Shown one piece after another: positions 20,758 through 33,385 of a stretch of DNA of 63,999 nt. This stretch comes from Lingula anatina. Taxonomy: Eukaryota; Brachiopoda; Lingulata; Lingulida; Lingulidae. The stretch covers positions 1-63,999 of the forward strand of contig NW_019773552.1 of assembly GCF_001039355.2 (NCBI RefSeq), read 5' to 3'. The notes below the pieces were generated by a model. It was given only the letters and a program-made list of their open reading frames with translations, ran no database searches and had not been told where the DNA came from. Made by a program: the position numbers and the translations under genes. The first letter of the stretch is position 1, and every line of letters begins with the position of its first letter.

Positions 20758-21545
20758 ACAAAGACGAGACACCTTTGTAAGGACGAGACGTCCTCGCACA
20801 AAAGTGCACTTACAATCTGCATAAGCAGACACACACTCACAAAGGCAAGACACCTTTGATGAGAACCTGGTTCTCTCCACCTGGGGAAAACCATTTGCTG
20901 CTATACAGCACTGACCACCCCCTCACCCCCCCCCCCTTTTTTCGGACTCTGCAGCTGATGAAGGTCACTTGTTGATCGAAAAGCGCTTTCTGCAACCAGT
21001 CCACCCCCTCCCCCCTCCAGGCTGTACGTCTCTCGTACAAACCTTCTCTGGTCACTTTCATACAGAGGTGAGACGCCTCTTTCTACACCACGCTGAAGTG
21101 AGACGCCTCACGCAGTACACTGTACACGGCTACGCACACTCAATCCGTCAGATATAACTATAAACTGATATATCAAATCACTCCTTTACACAAGCGTAAC
21201 GGAGGAAAATCCAAGGGAATTAGAGCATCAATTCTCAATCCCGAGCGTCCAACAAACAATCTCTAAGCTTTTAACTAGTGGCGCTGTCAACTCACACGTC
21301 CCCAGGGGCCCAGCCTTGGATTGTGTTATTTTGATTAGAGGTAGTTAAACAAAGGCATGAGCCGACCACCCCCAAACACCTGTCCACCCTTCCCCTTCCC
21401 TCGACAGGCGTGCCAATCACGAAATGCCCTTTTCAGGGCACCCTATGTAGATCAGTATCTATAAATCTCATGGGCCTACTATGTAGGTGAGACACCTACC
21501 TTCCTATCAGAGACGATCTTTCCTTATAATAAAGGCGAGAAGCCT
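20758..21545 (+). repeat. Series of short hairpins with a conserved RAGAC loop and different stems
   Basis: At least six hairpins: 20758-20778 (stem ACAAAG/CTTTGT), 20780-20794 (AGGAC/GTCCT), 20840-20858 (CAAAGG/CCTTTG), 21064-21080 (AGAGG/CCTCT), 21483-21499 (GTAGGT/ACCTAC) and 21533-21545 (AGGC/GCCT). Loops are GAGAC, TGAGACG, CAAGACA and similar. The stems differ in sequence but stay paired. No coding frame fits. Confidence 0.7.
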
Positions 21546-21676
21546 AACACACTCTAAAAGTCGCTCTCAACTATGCAAGGGGCGCTGTCAAAATACACGT
21601 CCTCGGAGGCCCATTTCTGAATCGTGTTATTTTGGTAAAGTGGAATCTAACTAGGGCATGAGCCGACCACCCCCAT
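21279..21676 (+). repeat. ~97-bp direct repeat pair
   Basis: 21279-21374 and 21580-21676 both run from GGCGCTGTCAA through ACACGTCC, TCGTGTTATTTTG-like sequence and GCATGAGCCGACCACCCCC. The interval between them includes the third histone-type stem-loop. Confidence 0.8.
21425..21440 (+). terminator. Histone-type 3' stem-loop, third copy
   Basis: TGCCCTTTTCAGGGCA followed by CCC. The outer base pair is T-A rather than A-T as in the other two, a compensatory change; the loop and inner stem are unchanged. No ORF directly precedes it. Confidence 0.5.
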
Positions 21677-21689
21677 ATGTATGTTGAGT

Positions 21690-24600
21690 TTAGTACTCTT
21701 ATATGCTTTACAATGATTTTTCCTTTTTCTTTTACTTGGAATTTTAAGCAAATACTAAGGGGACTTTTTGCTGAGCGTAGAAGTACCTGTACATCAAAAG
21801 AAAAACGCTCTCCAGCTAGTCGAGATCAAACTTGTAAAATAAGTAAAACTTTAGTTAGCTCAGCTTCAGATATTTGATATGACGAAAACCGTATCAAATG
21901 ATAGCCGATAATTCAGACATCACCAATCTAATGCTCGAAGCATATTCAAACTCGAAGAAAGCGTTTTTGTATTGAAAATTGAAATGCAACGTTCTTGAAA
22001 ATGATATGTAAAGTGTGCACTTGTATAAAATCAAGACATATATCTATCAGTAGATAGACCTATATACATGTAAATTAGATGTTGCCACAAAAGCTAATAA
22101 ATGTATACTGATAACAAAGTGACTGCAGTGTAAGGGAACAAAAAATTAATAAAGTCCAAGTTGTTTTACTTCTTGAATAACACACATTTCGAATTTAACG
22201 AGATCAAAATTAACTGTAAGATAATTTCCTGAATGATCTAACTACCATCAAAGAATGATGAAAAACAACTTACTGATAAACACAAAGGCATCTGAAAGGA
22301 AATAAAGCAACATCATGAAAAAAGAATCCCCAAGGTTAAGCACGTATGCCAAAGCGTCCCTTTATTTGACATGCATTACAGGGATTGGACAGTGTGACTG
22401 TTTGATTATTATGGGATAGATCTTTGGGTGTAAATTAAAATGCAGGGTGTTCTCGCCTGTGAACCAGTAGGAAAGAATGAAAACAATTGGACCAAGATAC
22501 CTGTACATGTAGAATTTAACCTTTTTGCTAGTCGAAATCACTTGTAAAACACGTAAAAACATGGAAAGGGCAGCATATGTCTGACATTTGATGAAATCGG
22601 TAACAATTAAAAGCAGGTAATTCAGACATCACCATCACCAATATGCCTGAAGCATATCCAAACTCGAAAAGTGTTTTTAATTGAAAAATTAGTGAAACGT
22701 CATTGAAAATGATAAACAAAATTTCAAAATAAAGTCCAAATTGTTTTACTTCTGGAATTACACATATTTCGAATTTAACGAGATAAAAATCAACTGTAAG
22801 ATAGGTTTCTGCCTGATCTAACTACCATCAAAGAATAACAAAAAAGTAATTACTGCTAAACACAAACACATCTGAAAAGAAATAGAGCCAAATCACGAAA
22901 AACTAATCTCTAAGGTGTAACACGTATGCCAAAGCGTTCTTGATTCGACATGCATTGCAAGGATTGGCCAGTATTACTTTTTTATTATTATGGTATATAT
23001 ATTAAGGTCTAAATAAAAAGGCAGGGTATTCTCGACCATGTACCATTAGAAAAAAAAATAAAAAACGATTGTACCAAGATAGAATTTAACTTTTTTGCTA
23101 GTCGAAATCAAACTTGTAAAACGCGTAAAACCATGGTATGAGCATTAGATGTTTGACATCTGATTAAATCCGTATCAAATGAAAGCAGTTAATTCAGACG
23201 CCATGAATCAATTGCCTGAAGCATATTCAAACTCGAAAAGTGTTTTTATATTGAAAAATTGAAATGTAATATCATTGGAAATGATAAGTACACTTGTGTA
23301 AAGTCAAGCCCGTTTTTAGCCACGCATATCTTTTAGTAGATAGGTGTACACATGTACATGTATATTCACATTGATGAGTTGTTGCCACAAAAGCTAGCAC
23401 ATGTATATTGGTAAAAATAACTGCGGTCTAAGGGAATAAAATAAGATTTGAAATAAAAGGATGCAAAGACAAAATTGTGTTACTTTTGGAATAACAATAA
23501 GAGTTGTTTGAGTTATTTGATTTCAATTATGAACTTGTGAAGGAAGTCCACAAGAATGTATTTAGAGAGAAATATTTATTCTACATTTCTGAAATGGGGA
23601 ATTGTCTTTGAAAGTTGGTCAATCTTGGGTGCAGGAAGTGGCGGAGGAAAGGGGGCAAAAATAAATCTACTCCTGTCCTTTTTCTGAGAGTGAATTCCCA
23701 GAGATTTAGATCGATCCAGAGATATAGATTTAGATCGACCTAACTCCCTGGGGGTTCACGCTAAATTGCAGTCAGACGAGCGCGCACCATAGTTAATTAC
23801 CCCCTTACAGCTTTTAGTAGGCGGGGCAGACGGTTAAGCCAGCTAAGCTGGCAGTAATCTAGTCAGACACCGCACAGGGATAGCTCGATCTGAAATCTAT
23901 GGGAATGCATGGGGTCTAATTGTCTTTTGAATGAATATTTCCACACATTAAATTCGATTCCTATGAGCTATTTTTAACTATGATTGAGATAAGAAGTAAA
24001 TGATCCTTGAAGTTTAATTTAAGTTTTCATGTTTGATACATGTACGCAAATGTTTTATTGGTACTATTCTCAAACATCATAGTCTTACAGAAATTTAAAA
24101 AAAAAAAAAAGCTTGAGAGGGCATGTTTTATCTAAATCATTGCAGTATTTGAACAAACATGCGCTCACACACACTTAAAAACATATTTCAAATTTAACGA
24201 GATCGAAATCACCTGTTATATACATGTAGGTAGGTTCTTACTTGATTTAACTATCAGTAAATAATGACAAAAAAAAAGTAATTACTGATAAACACAAAGA
24301 AATCTGAAAGGAAATAAAGCCACATCACGAAATGCCAATCTCTAAGGTGTGACACGAATGCCAAATCATCCTCAGTTTTGACATGCATTACAATGGTTGG
24401 TCAGTGTGACAGTTTTGTCATTATGGGATATATTTTGAGCCTAAATAAAATGCAGCGGGTTCTCGACTTTGAGCAAATGGAAGAAAATGAAAACGATTGG
24501 ACCAAGATAGAATTTTACTTTTTGCAGATGATAGCTGACCATCATATTAATAAATTTCTTTTAATTATTAAGTTAAGTCGAGTACCTTTACATCCTTTGA

Positions 24601-26165
24601 AATGTTTTTGCTTTTTTCTTTTAGTCGGAATTTTGAGCAAGTACCGAGGGGGTTGTTGCTACGCATAGAAGTACAGCAAAAGAGATACGTTGTTGTGCTT
24701 GTCGATATCAAACTTGTACAAATATGTAAAATACGTAAAACCATGCATTGGTTACAACATAAGATGTTTGACATTTTATGAAAACCAATTTTAGACTGCT
24801 GGGTGTCGAATTCAACAGCTTACTGACATGGAGACCACAGCTAAAAAGGCTAGACAAATTTTATTCTTGTGAAAGAAAGTTCATTGATTTTACATTAAAA
24901 AGATATATAAAGAGTTAAAATCAAACAACGAAAGAGAAACATATTTTGTATCAACATTTAAGCTATTAAAATTTTTAAAAATAATTTTGTCCAAAAATTG
25001 CGACACATTGTTTTTGAAGAAATACGTTTCCTCGATGAACTAAGCAAACTGGAATATTAGGACTTACTATAAAATGAAGCTATGTTCTAAAACTGCCTAG
25101 ATTGGCAAAGAAAAGCATTGTACATAGCTTTCCAGCAATGCGTAATGCAGTTTTTCTTTTATGTACCGAAAAGTTTCTGTTGTGTAACTACCAAAATATC
25201 ATTATTTGATAAATAAAGCCATAGGGTCGCTTACGACCGCACCCGGTAGAAATATGTTGTTAAACATACCGGTATGATTAGGATTAGGATTTTATCTCCG
25301 GAAAGCAAACATTTTATTGGTGCTCTTCTCAAACACCATACAGTCCAAAACACAGTTAGGCCTACAATTTTTTTTTTTTTTTTTTTTTTGGGGGGGGGGG
25401 TATGTTTTATCTAAACAAGCACGCGCGCACACTCGAAAACACACATTTCAAATTAAATAAGATCAAAATGACCTCACCTGTTATATAGGCCCTCCGTGAT
25501 CTAATTATCACCGTAGAACGAAAAACAAATTATTGATAACCATAATGGTATTAAAAGGAAATCAACCACATCTCATAAAAACAACACGCACGGCACGATT
25601 TGACATGCATTGCAGTGATTGGCCCTTAGACTGTTTTATCATTATGAGATAGATCTTTGGGACTCAATATAAATGCAGCGTGTTTTCGACTTTGAAACTG
25701 TGGAAGAGAAGCCTTCAAGGGAAAACTACTGGACCAAGGTAGAATACGCAGCCGAATAGTCGATGATCCTTCTGCAAACAGAAAAGCTGTAGCTCCAACA
25801 CAGGTAAGAGTTCTGAACGTTATTTGTAGGCCTTTCTAAAACTGTCAATATTTAGAATTCTGAAACCAAGATACATGTAAAATGAAAATATTTTTCAATC
25901 TGCTTAAGTCAATTGAAAGAATTACAAATGATTATTTATTTAGCTACATGTACATGTACCCATTTGCAGTTGAATGATAGGATCATCAGCCTTAAAAAAA
26001 GTCAAATTGTGGTGGTGCAGGTTTTTCTATTATTTTTTGCTAATATATATTCAGTTAAGATCATAACAATTCAGATGACAGACCTTAAATATCATGGTAA
26101 ATGTTTAATTATTATACCTTTTTCTGAGTAACAAATGCAGAGATTGGAATAAAGAAAGTAAAATA
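21690..26165 (+). repeat. Array 1 of promoter-like repeats
   Basis: Diverged units recur with the anchor GACATGCATTRCA at 22368, 22947, 24380 and 25602, followed by an ATTGG box, GATTATTATGGGATAGATCTTTG and an ATAAAATGCAG or TATAAATGCAG word. Between anchors are related AT-rich blocks (GCCACAAAAGCTA, CTATCAGTAGATAG). The whole stretch is paralogous to 46420-52860. No exon with a family match is seen. Confidence 0.8.
25602..25803 (+). promoter_or_regulatory. Promoter-like unit with TATA box and 5' exon ending in a splice donor
   Basis: ATTGG box near 25617, TATAAAT at 25668-25674, then about 130 bases ending ACACAG|GTAAGAG at 25804. The matching unit in array 2 (52274-52471) keeps both the TATA box and the donor, whereas the other six units have lost one or both. 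Probably a non-coding first exon of a gene, or the relic of one. The downstream exon is not identified. Confidence 0.45.
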
Positions 26166-26194
26166 GAATAACGATAAATGTGTTAACCTTACAC

Positions 26195-26430
26195 GGTACC
26201 CGCACAAAAACGCAGTAGATACTCCAGCGCAGTAGACTACTGCAATCACACTGCAAGTATGCCTCAATTCTGCTTCGATTTGAGGTATGGGTGAAGTATA
26301 TACTCCCCATTCTACTGCAACCATGCTTCACAAAATCACAGTAGAAAGGAAGCATAATGCTTCACTGCAGTAGTGCAATACCGCATTTATACTCTGCGTG
26401 CAGCAGTTTCGAAGTAGCTGGTTTTCACAA
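26195..26430. mobile_element. CAGTAG-rich element, solo copy
   Basis: Starts ACCCGCACAAAAACGCAGTAG and is dense in GCAGTAG, TACTGCA, TACTCC and GAAGTA words. Its first 100 bases match the interior of the foldback element at 33386-34632 (GATACTCCAGCGCAGTAGACTACTGCAATC). Confidence 0.7.
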
Positions 26431-26574
26431 GGTCCTTCAAAGACTCTAATACATCCTTATAATTGGAGTACATACCATAAAATACGCAATAATACTTAGA
26501 TATGGGCATAATAGATTGCATACATGCAAAAATTCCACATGGCAACGATTAATAGCCTCCCTGGAATTCTTTTC

Positions 26575-28205
26575 CCTCGACGCTCTTTGTCGTGCTGGCG
26601 GGCGATGTACATGTAGCATATATTTCAAAACAAATTGACTGAAATTAAGCACGATTTTTCACTTTTAAGTTCCGTGACACGTTTTCATATCATGCTTCTA
26701 TTATTTCTACAAGTATTCTCTGCCCCAAATGCATAAAGATAAAATGTTATCTTACCGTGTTATTAGAATAACTGTTTTTTTCTGTAAGCCCACGTCTTCA
26801 TTCCCATTCACCTCCAACTAAAAATGACCACTCAGCGTTACGTCTAACACCACTACATGTCACTTCCGGCACAATCTGTCTCGTCCGGTACCCTTTATTG
26901 GTGAGCTAATTACACTGTACATAGCTAAGGTATCATAAATCTTGATTTCACCGGCCCGTTTAATTTCCTAGCCGTTCAGATACAGGGGTTCATATCAAAA
27001 TAAAATCTACACGTCTTTGGAGTAACACTTTGATCGTGCGTGAGAATAATTTTGCATTAATAGATTAAGGTATAAATATGCAACCCGGGATTCGTAGGCA
27101 TAAAATATACTTATGCAATACCAGGAAGCACGTGTTAAAATAAGACTCAACAATAATGTGTAAGGAGAGGGCTGATTACATAATCGAGAAAATTTTGTTT
27201 TGATTCTATATCCTTGTTAGAAGTATATGTGCTTCGTAAATAGTATTATGAACCGATGTTTCATTTCTTGATAAAATCTTTTGGCGAGCATTTGTAAATA
27301 GTGGAAGTAGTAACCCGCCCGCCCAAAAAATGACTAAGTTCACGTAGTAGACTACTAGAAGTGAAGTAGATGGAAACACGGTGATCATTATGGCAATGTT
27401 TTTGCAGCAGATTTGCAGTAGTAACCTATTCCCCAACAAAATGACTAAGTTCATGTACATGTAGTAGCAGTGGAGTAGACCGAAACGGGCTGATCATTTT
27501 AGCAATGTTTTTGCAGTAGATCTAAAGTAATGACCTGTTTGCCAACAAAATAAAGATGTCCGAGTTGTAGAAGTGAAGTAGACGAAAACGCGCTGATCAT
27601 TTTAGCAATGTTTTTGCAGTAGATTTGCAGTAGCATCCTATTCCCCGACAAATGACTAAGTTCACGTAGCAGATATGAAGTAGGCGAAAACGTGCTGATC
27701 ATTTTAGTTATGTTTTGCAGTAGATTTCCAGTAGGATTGAGATGCCGTGAAATCGACATACTCAGAGCAGTAGAAAAGAAGCAAACCAATGGTTATTAAA
27801 GCAAGCTGCTGAATTTTTACTTCGATATGAAGTATATTTTAAGTTCAGATAAGAGGCTAATAGAACGCTGTTGCGCTGGCGGTCGATGCAGCATACATTT
27901 CAAAACAAATTGACTGGAAATTAAGCATGATTTTTCACCTTTAAGTTCCGTGACACGTTTTCATATCATGCACCTAGTATTTCTACAAGTATTGTCTGTC
28001 CAAAATGCGTAAAGAAGAAAGTTATCTTACCATGTTGTTGGGAAAACTGCTTTTTTTCTCCGAGGCCACGTCTTTACTCCCGTTCGCCTCCAACTAAAAT
28101 GACCACTCAGCTTCGCGTCTTACACCACTTGACGTCACATGACATCACACTTCCGGCACAATTCTGCACAATTCTAGTCTCCTCCGGTACCCTTTATTAC
28201 GCGCT
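26575..28205 (-). repeat. Tandem duplication containing a possible minus-strand first exon
   Basis: 26575-26910 and 27865-28205 are homologous (GTCCGGTACCCTTTATT, CACTTCCGGCAC, CACCTCCAACTAAAATGACC). On the minus strand both contain a conserved strong donor, GGTAAGATAAC, at 26756/26755 and 28031/28030, after about 100 bases of exon-like sequence and a CTTCCGG (ETS-type) motif. Fits a duplicated promoter plus first exon. No coding exon downstream is recognised. Confidence 0.4.
27290..27745. repeat. Tandem array of a ~105-bp CAGTAG-containing unit
   Basis: Four imperfect copies of GCAGTAG..AACCTATTCCCC..ACAAAATGACTAAGTTCA..GAAGTAGAC..AAACG..CTGATCATTTTAGCAATGTTTTT, with period about 100-110. 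The minus-strand frame repeats accordingly and is not a real gene. Confidence 0.85.
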
Positions 28206-28209
28206 ATTA

Positions 28210-28870
28210 TTGTGTGGCGTGTAAAATGTTTCAAATATCCCTGTGTCCTTCTAAAGTAACACCTGTTAGGTTAATAAAACTAAGTTTTTTCGTCGTAGCC
28301 GTAGAGTCAGTTCTATAAATAGTGGTTTTATTTTTTATACCCCCCCCCCCCTTATATTATTGATCGTGTTTCCCAGTCCCCATCTTTGCTACAAATGTAT
28401 CAAAGTACATGTAGTTGTTATATTATCCCTTTGCCCACATATTATCACACAGTGAGTGCATGTTGTCAGTCATCAAGAAGAATAAGAATGATAAAAATGA
28501 ATCACTCAGAATAATGAATATGGACCACATAAGTCCCTTTTGACCCTAGGCCTAATGTAAAATACAGACAGCCAACAGACAAGAGAAAAAGATATACGGT
28601 TGCATCTTAATACAGGGGTACCTCCTTCTATGAAGCACAAAGAGTCAGTATTTGGAGTAGATTACCACATTGGTGCCAAACACCAATGGTAGTCATCGAT
28701 GAGATCCTGAACCAGATCAAATAAAGACATAGTCTGGTAACCAACGGCTTAAATGTCCTACAATAAAACTGAACCAAGGAATATATGCCTTAACGCTTGA
28801 GAGCCCTGATAGCAGCCAGGTGAGATCAAGCGTAACAGCGACCAAGGCTGTGACTAAACACTGACATGAG
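28210..28870. other. Intergenic, nothing recognised
   Basis: No ORF or repeat family is supported apart from a C-run near 28341. Confidence 0.5.
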
Positions 28871-29770
28871 GGTCTTTTAACCTAGGTCGCAACCGGACGT
28901 GCGGGCTGCTAAAGCCTAGGACCCAACTGCGTTTTGGACGCACGGTTTTTAGGTTCCTTGCGTCCGGCTAGGACGTAGCTAGATCGCACGTAGCGGCTGT
29001 TGATCATGTCGAAAAGTTAAGCCTAGGTCACAACTACGTTTTGGACGCACGGTTTTTTATGGATCCTTGCGTCCGGCTATTTTGGGTCTGTACATAAAAA
29101 GTCAACAAAGAGCAAAAGGGCGTAAATAACCATAATACCAACAACATCCATCTCTGCCTCTTCTGAACCCGTGGGAGGACCATCGAACCATCTAATGAGG
29201 ACTGATTTTTTGTATTTGAAATATCTGTTTCAAGCTTTATGTTTGGTTATGAAAAATAAAAGCTAGTATATTACTTAATGAATTATTAATTTTTAAAGCA
29301 TTTCACTTTAGGAAGTTTATTTTGTCTAAATGGTAAGAGAAATATTAACTAAATTTTACTTTTTCTTTGTTTTTCTTGTTTTTCTTTATAAATATTCTTA
29401 AATTTGAATTTATTTTAAAGTGAACTCCCCAAGAGATCTAGGAAAGTAGAAAACGCAATAATCTTACGATGTTCGGTTTTAAATGTTTTAAACATATTAA
29501 TAAATAAATGGCCAACGATCATAATATATGTAAAAAGTATTTAAACCTTATGCATGACGTCAAAATATTTTTATGGTGTTTTAATAACATTTTGTGTTTA
29601 CTGGGATATTTCCCTTTTTTAAAATGTATTATTTTTACGGTTGTAATCTAACTTTAATGCGACTCTTTCTCTCCATTGCTTTTCTAATTAAGGTGGAAAA
29701 AAGGAGGCACAATGCATATCTTAGTAAATTTTATTGTTACATTAAACATCAAAACATACAACGAGCACAT

Positions 29771-32427
29771 TTATGAGATAATTTCAACACAATCATTACA
29801 CTGCAGTGCACAATATAAGTTTCGTTCGTAATTGAAGACACGTTCCTTGGGAGACATCCCTCGTCTGCTGTAGGGCTTCATCATCCATGTGCGCAGAGGA
29901 AATGCGTCGTCTACAACCAGAAAGTATGGTAAGTCCCTGTCATCTCCTGGAAGAGGTTCTGGGTCAGGGAATCCTATCCTGTTCGTCTCCAGAGCACGTC
30001 TAATTGTAGAAATGTTACATCCCCAGAAATGCACTGCATGACGTCACGCCTAGCCCACTGCGCATGCGTGCATTTCTAATGAGTTGCTAGATTGCCATAG
30101 GAAAATGAATGGGTTCGCGATTCGTGGGCTCATGGCGGATAATTGACAAACTAACGGCCTGATGCCGATAGACAGCAACGCTGTGCTATGCTTCAAGCAA
30201 CTCCTGACCAAATATCGCTAGGGTTTAAAAAAAATCTGTTGTACACACGTACTAAGAAGATTGCCGTGCATTGCTTAGTCTACTCTCAGCAAAACGCAAA
30301 TATTGTCAGAAATAGTGATTTTAGACGGTAGATTCACTTAGAAACAAAGGCAAACTAATTCATTGCCGATAGCACCAGCAAATGGCAGCACCATACAGTC
30401 TGATTAAAAACTTTCATGGCAATTGAAGAACTTTTACCACTGCAATAGAGTCCAAAATAGCACTTGGCACAAATGTAAAACTGCCCAGTGCAAGGCCAAG
30501 AATTCAATCAGTATTTTCAATCATATTATCAGATTTTACATAAATTGACTGACAATATCACTATTTAACTAATCTCTTAATCCAAACTTCCTATCATCAT
30601 TTAGTAATTATGCAAAATTCGTCTTTCAGATTGCTATTCATGTTTAATTTTTAATGCTGCAACTGTTCCAAAATAATCTTGTAGTAAAGGAAAATGCAAA
30701 TAAGAAGTGGAAGACCAATTTTACCCAAATTATTCATTTATTTGAATATAAAAAGAATAAGATCACGATTTAACGACCCAAACTAATCTTTCATGAACTC
30801 TTTCATGAGTAACATATTAAACAAAAATAAAATTTATAAATTAGTGGTAAGGGCTTATTCTGGAATATATGACCTCTGCACACCATCAGTACGCGACTTG
30901 GTACAGTATAATTACTACTTGGATACAGAGTTAGATTTAATAATGTAACAATAAGAACAATATATATTACAATAAACTCCTCTGCACATGTCAGATGCCT
31001 GTTACCATGTACTAACACTACTTGACAATGGGCTGCCCAAAAGCAAATAAAACAAACGCGTAAAGAGATGAATGTGATTTGTCATGTGCAAAGTACTCCA
31101 GGACCACATGATGGGGCTGAGATAGATCTTGAATCTGAGCTTATTTTTGCCATCAAATCCTATTTGGCTGACAACCCTGATATTGAATGTGGTAGTAGGC
31201 CAAGTTTCAAGGTTAAATTCTGTGATGATACACCACTATATCTAGAAATTCTAATATGTGTTATGAGCTTTTCAGTATTTTCACCTCGGCACCCTACTAT
31301 CAGTCCAAGAAGTCAATTTTGGCTCCTCGAGCACTTATCACAGAGTCTGTGTGCCATGCCATTGTTGTGCTGTGATTGGCTAGTTGAGTCACGTGAAGCC
31401 CAACTGTTGCGCCCTCGCGTATTGCGTTAATGCTGTGCATTTCTGGCCTTGAACACACCGGCATCAGATGAGGAGCCAGTGGCACCAACCATACACCAAA
31501 CGAAGTTGATGTACTCAGCATCAACTTTGGCCAGTAGGGCAATTGAGAAAAAACCCTTGGAGTTGAAGTACAGAAAACCACTGGTTTCTTGATTGTGACA
31601 TGCTTCCCATCAATTGCTCCGCACGTGTGATGAAAGTTCCAGCGAGAACTGAATTTCCGTGCTACATCCTTCCAGCCGTCTGCAGTTGAGGGCACTGTAA
31701 AGAGGTCGGCCTTGTACTCCTCATATGTTGCTGTGCAAACCTCTAGTATGAACTTGGATATGGTGTTATGAGCCACCCTGAAGCTGAACGCCAGACAGCG
31801 GTAGCTTGCTCCTGTTGCCAGGAACCGCAAGGTATTGGCAAATTTCAATCCTGGTTCCAATGGTCTACGGCTTCTAAAACATTAAATGAGGAAAATGATG
31901 AAACCATTGTTATGTTACATTGGTATTTAATATCTTTATATATGTATTTAACGTGCCGTTATTTCATCATTATGTAGTGAAAGTTGGTAATGTGTCCATT
32001 CACACCTTTGGCTCTTGGTGATCCTCGGCATGACTCGTAGGAGTAGTTCAGCGAACATGTTTTTGTCGACCCGTAAGTATTTCATTAAGTCACCCTGTGA
32101 TTCCCTCTCAAGCTCTATGAAAAACGTATAGTACTGTCCAAAGAGTCTTCTCCTCTCTATCCAAGGTCTTACCCAGAATCGCCTAGCTCTTGGATGTATC
32201 TGTTTCTCTCGCTCTCTGATTAAGGCCATCAAAACTAGGTCATGCTCGTGTTCAGCAGCCTGAAGCCAGGCCTGGTGATAAAACGCCAGCAGTCTCTGCG
32301 GTGGGATTGGGCTTACCATCTTTGAACCCCGCTGCTGATATAATGGTCTCCTCAAACATGCACTGTTTTTATACCCTCTCAGAAACATCTCAACACGCAC
32401 GACTCGCGTAAGGAGGACGAGCAACAA
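29771..32427 (-). pseudogene. Harbinger (HARBI1-like, DDE_Tnp_4) transposase, broken
   Basis: Order on the minus strand: 32427-32007 (RRFWVRPW, FGQYYTFF, MPRITKS), a 133-bp intron (32006-31874), then 31873-31447 (LRFLATG, FRVAHNTIS, CGAIDGKHV with the first catalytic Asp). An indel near 31575 shifts the frame right after IKKP; in the corrected frame GSSSDAGVF follows. A 1.4-kb insertion (30023-31446) interrupts it. The remainder, 30022-29771, has IGFPDPEPLPGDD and VDDAFPLRTWMMKPY with the second Asp. The VENAFG segment with the catalytic Glu is gone. Dead. Confidence 0.93.
30023..31446. mobile_element. 1.42-kb insertion inside the Harbinger transposase
   Basis: Bounded by 12-bp inverted repeats, CCAGAAATGCAC and GTGCATTTCTGG, located exactly where the transposase homology breaks between DAGVFK and GCNISTIRRALETN. 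AT-rich, no transposase of its own, family unknown. Confidence 0.65.
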
Positions 32428-32764
32428 GCGTACGAAGTCAGCAAGGCTGCCTTACGTCCACTTGCGTTGCCCTTGCGTTACCCGTACTCTTAGTACGTAT
32501 AACGTACATGGTGCACGATGCTTGTACTTTGCATGCACGGAGCGCGTGGAACACGTGCGAAAGCCCGTCGGGCGCAGCAGGTAATTCTGCCGTGCGGAGG
32601 CTGTACTTCTCACGTACTTTTCACGCACTTTCTCCTTGCGCACTCCTTGCAATCACCAATTACTTGATCCCTTCCCTGCGATCTAGCTACGTCCTAGCCG
32701 GACGCAAGGAACCTAAAAAACCGTGCGTCCAAAACGTAGTTGGGACCTAGGCTAAAAGCTCTTT

Positions 32765-33375
32765 TACAGACGTTAATTTAGCGAATACGGAGATCCAAAT
32801 ATCGCTTTTAATGGTTGTCTAATGACTTAGAATAAGCAATGTATTTTTGTTTGCTTCAGCGGCGAATTCAATTAATGAAATGATGTCACAATGCCATCAA
32901 GGAGATAATTAAAAGTTATTAAAACACGAGTTTAATCCTTATCGTCATTTATCAGTCAGCAAAATAAGAAAAAAAAAAAAAAACTGACGAAAAATGATTT
33001 GGAGATAAATATTCCACATTAAATGTTAAGTCTGTAGTTAAACATTGAGATAAACGATAAATAGTATCAAGTTATAAATAAATTTAATATTCAGTCAATC
33101 AAATTTTAAATGTCAAAAATAAAAAAAGTTTTTTTCTTAAATTTGCCAGAAGTCTAACTGACTTTCAAGTGTTTTTACGACCTTGAATTTGTAGACTGAG
33201 GTTGCCATGGGATTTTAATTTGGCGTGCATGACATCAATATATGATAATTGATCAAGTGATATCATGTTACGAGTATATATTAACGGCGCTTATCAATAA
33301 GACTGCATGTATAAAAAATAAGATTTCAGATCAAGTATGTGTAATGTATTCCCCGGTTATGCGGGTTAAGAGACG
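32765..33375. repeat. Inverted segmental duplicate of 52868-53482
   Basis: About 610 bases (from TTTACAGACG to GGTTAAGAGACGCTCT) match the reverse complement of 52868-53482 with few changes. No coding region. Confidence 0.88.
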
Positions 33376-33385
33376 CTCTGCATTA

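Larger units (their letters stand above)
28913..32753 (-). mobile_element. PIF/Harbinger DNA transposon, ~3.84 kb
   Basis: The left TIR (28913-28985) and right TIR (32680-32753) match in inverted orientation over about 73 bases, from AGCCTAGG at the outside to AGATC at the inside. Flanking trinucleotides TAA and AAA may be a decayed 3-bp target duplication. The transposase is on the minus strand. Extra partial TIR copies near 28879 and 29019 suggest nested ends at the left side. Confidence 0.9.

Noticed and set aside
27206-27789. Minus-strand ORFs with periodic Leu-rich translation
   Set aside because: They are translations of the ~105-bp tandem repeat; no start, no codon bias, no family.
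31068-31430. 120-codon ORF inside the insert in the Harbinger transposase
   Set aside because: Its last third is antisense of the transposase region and the first part has no motif.
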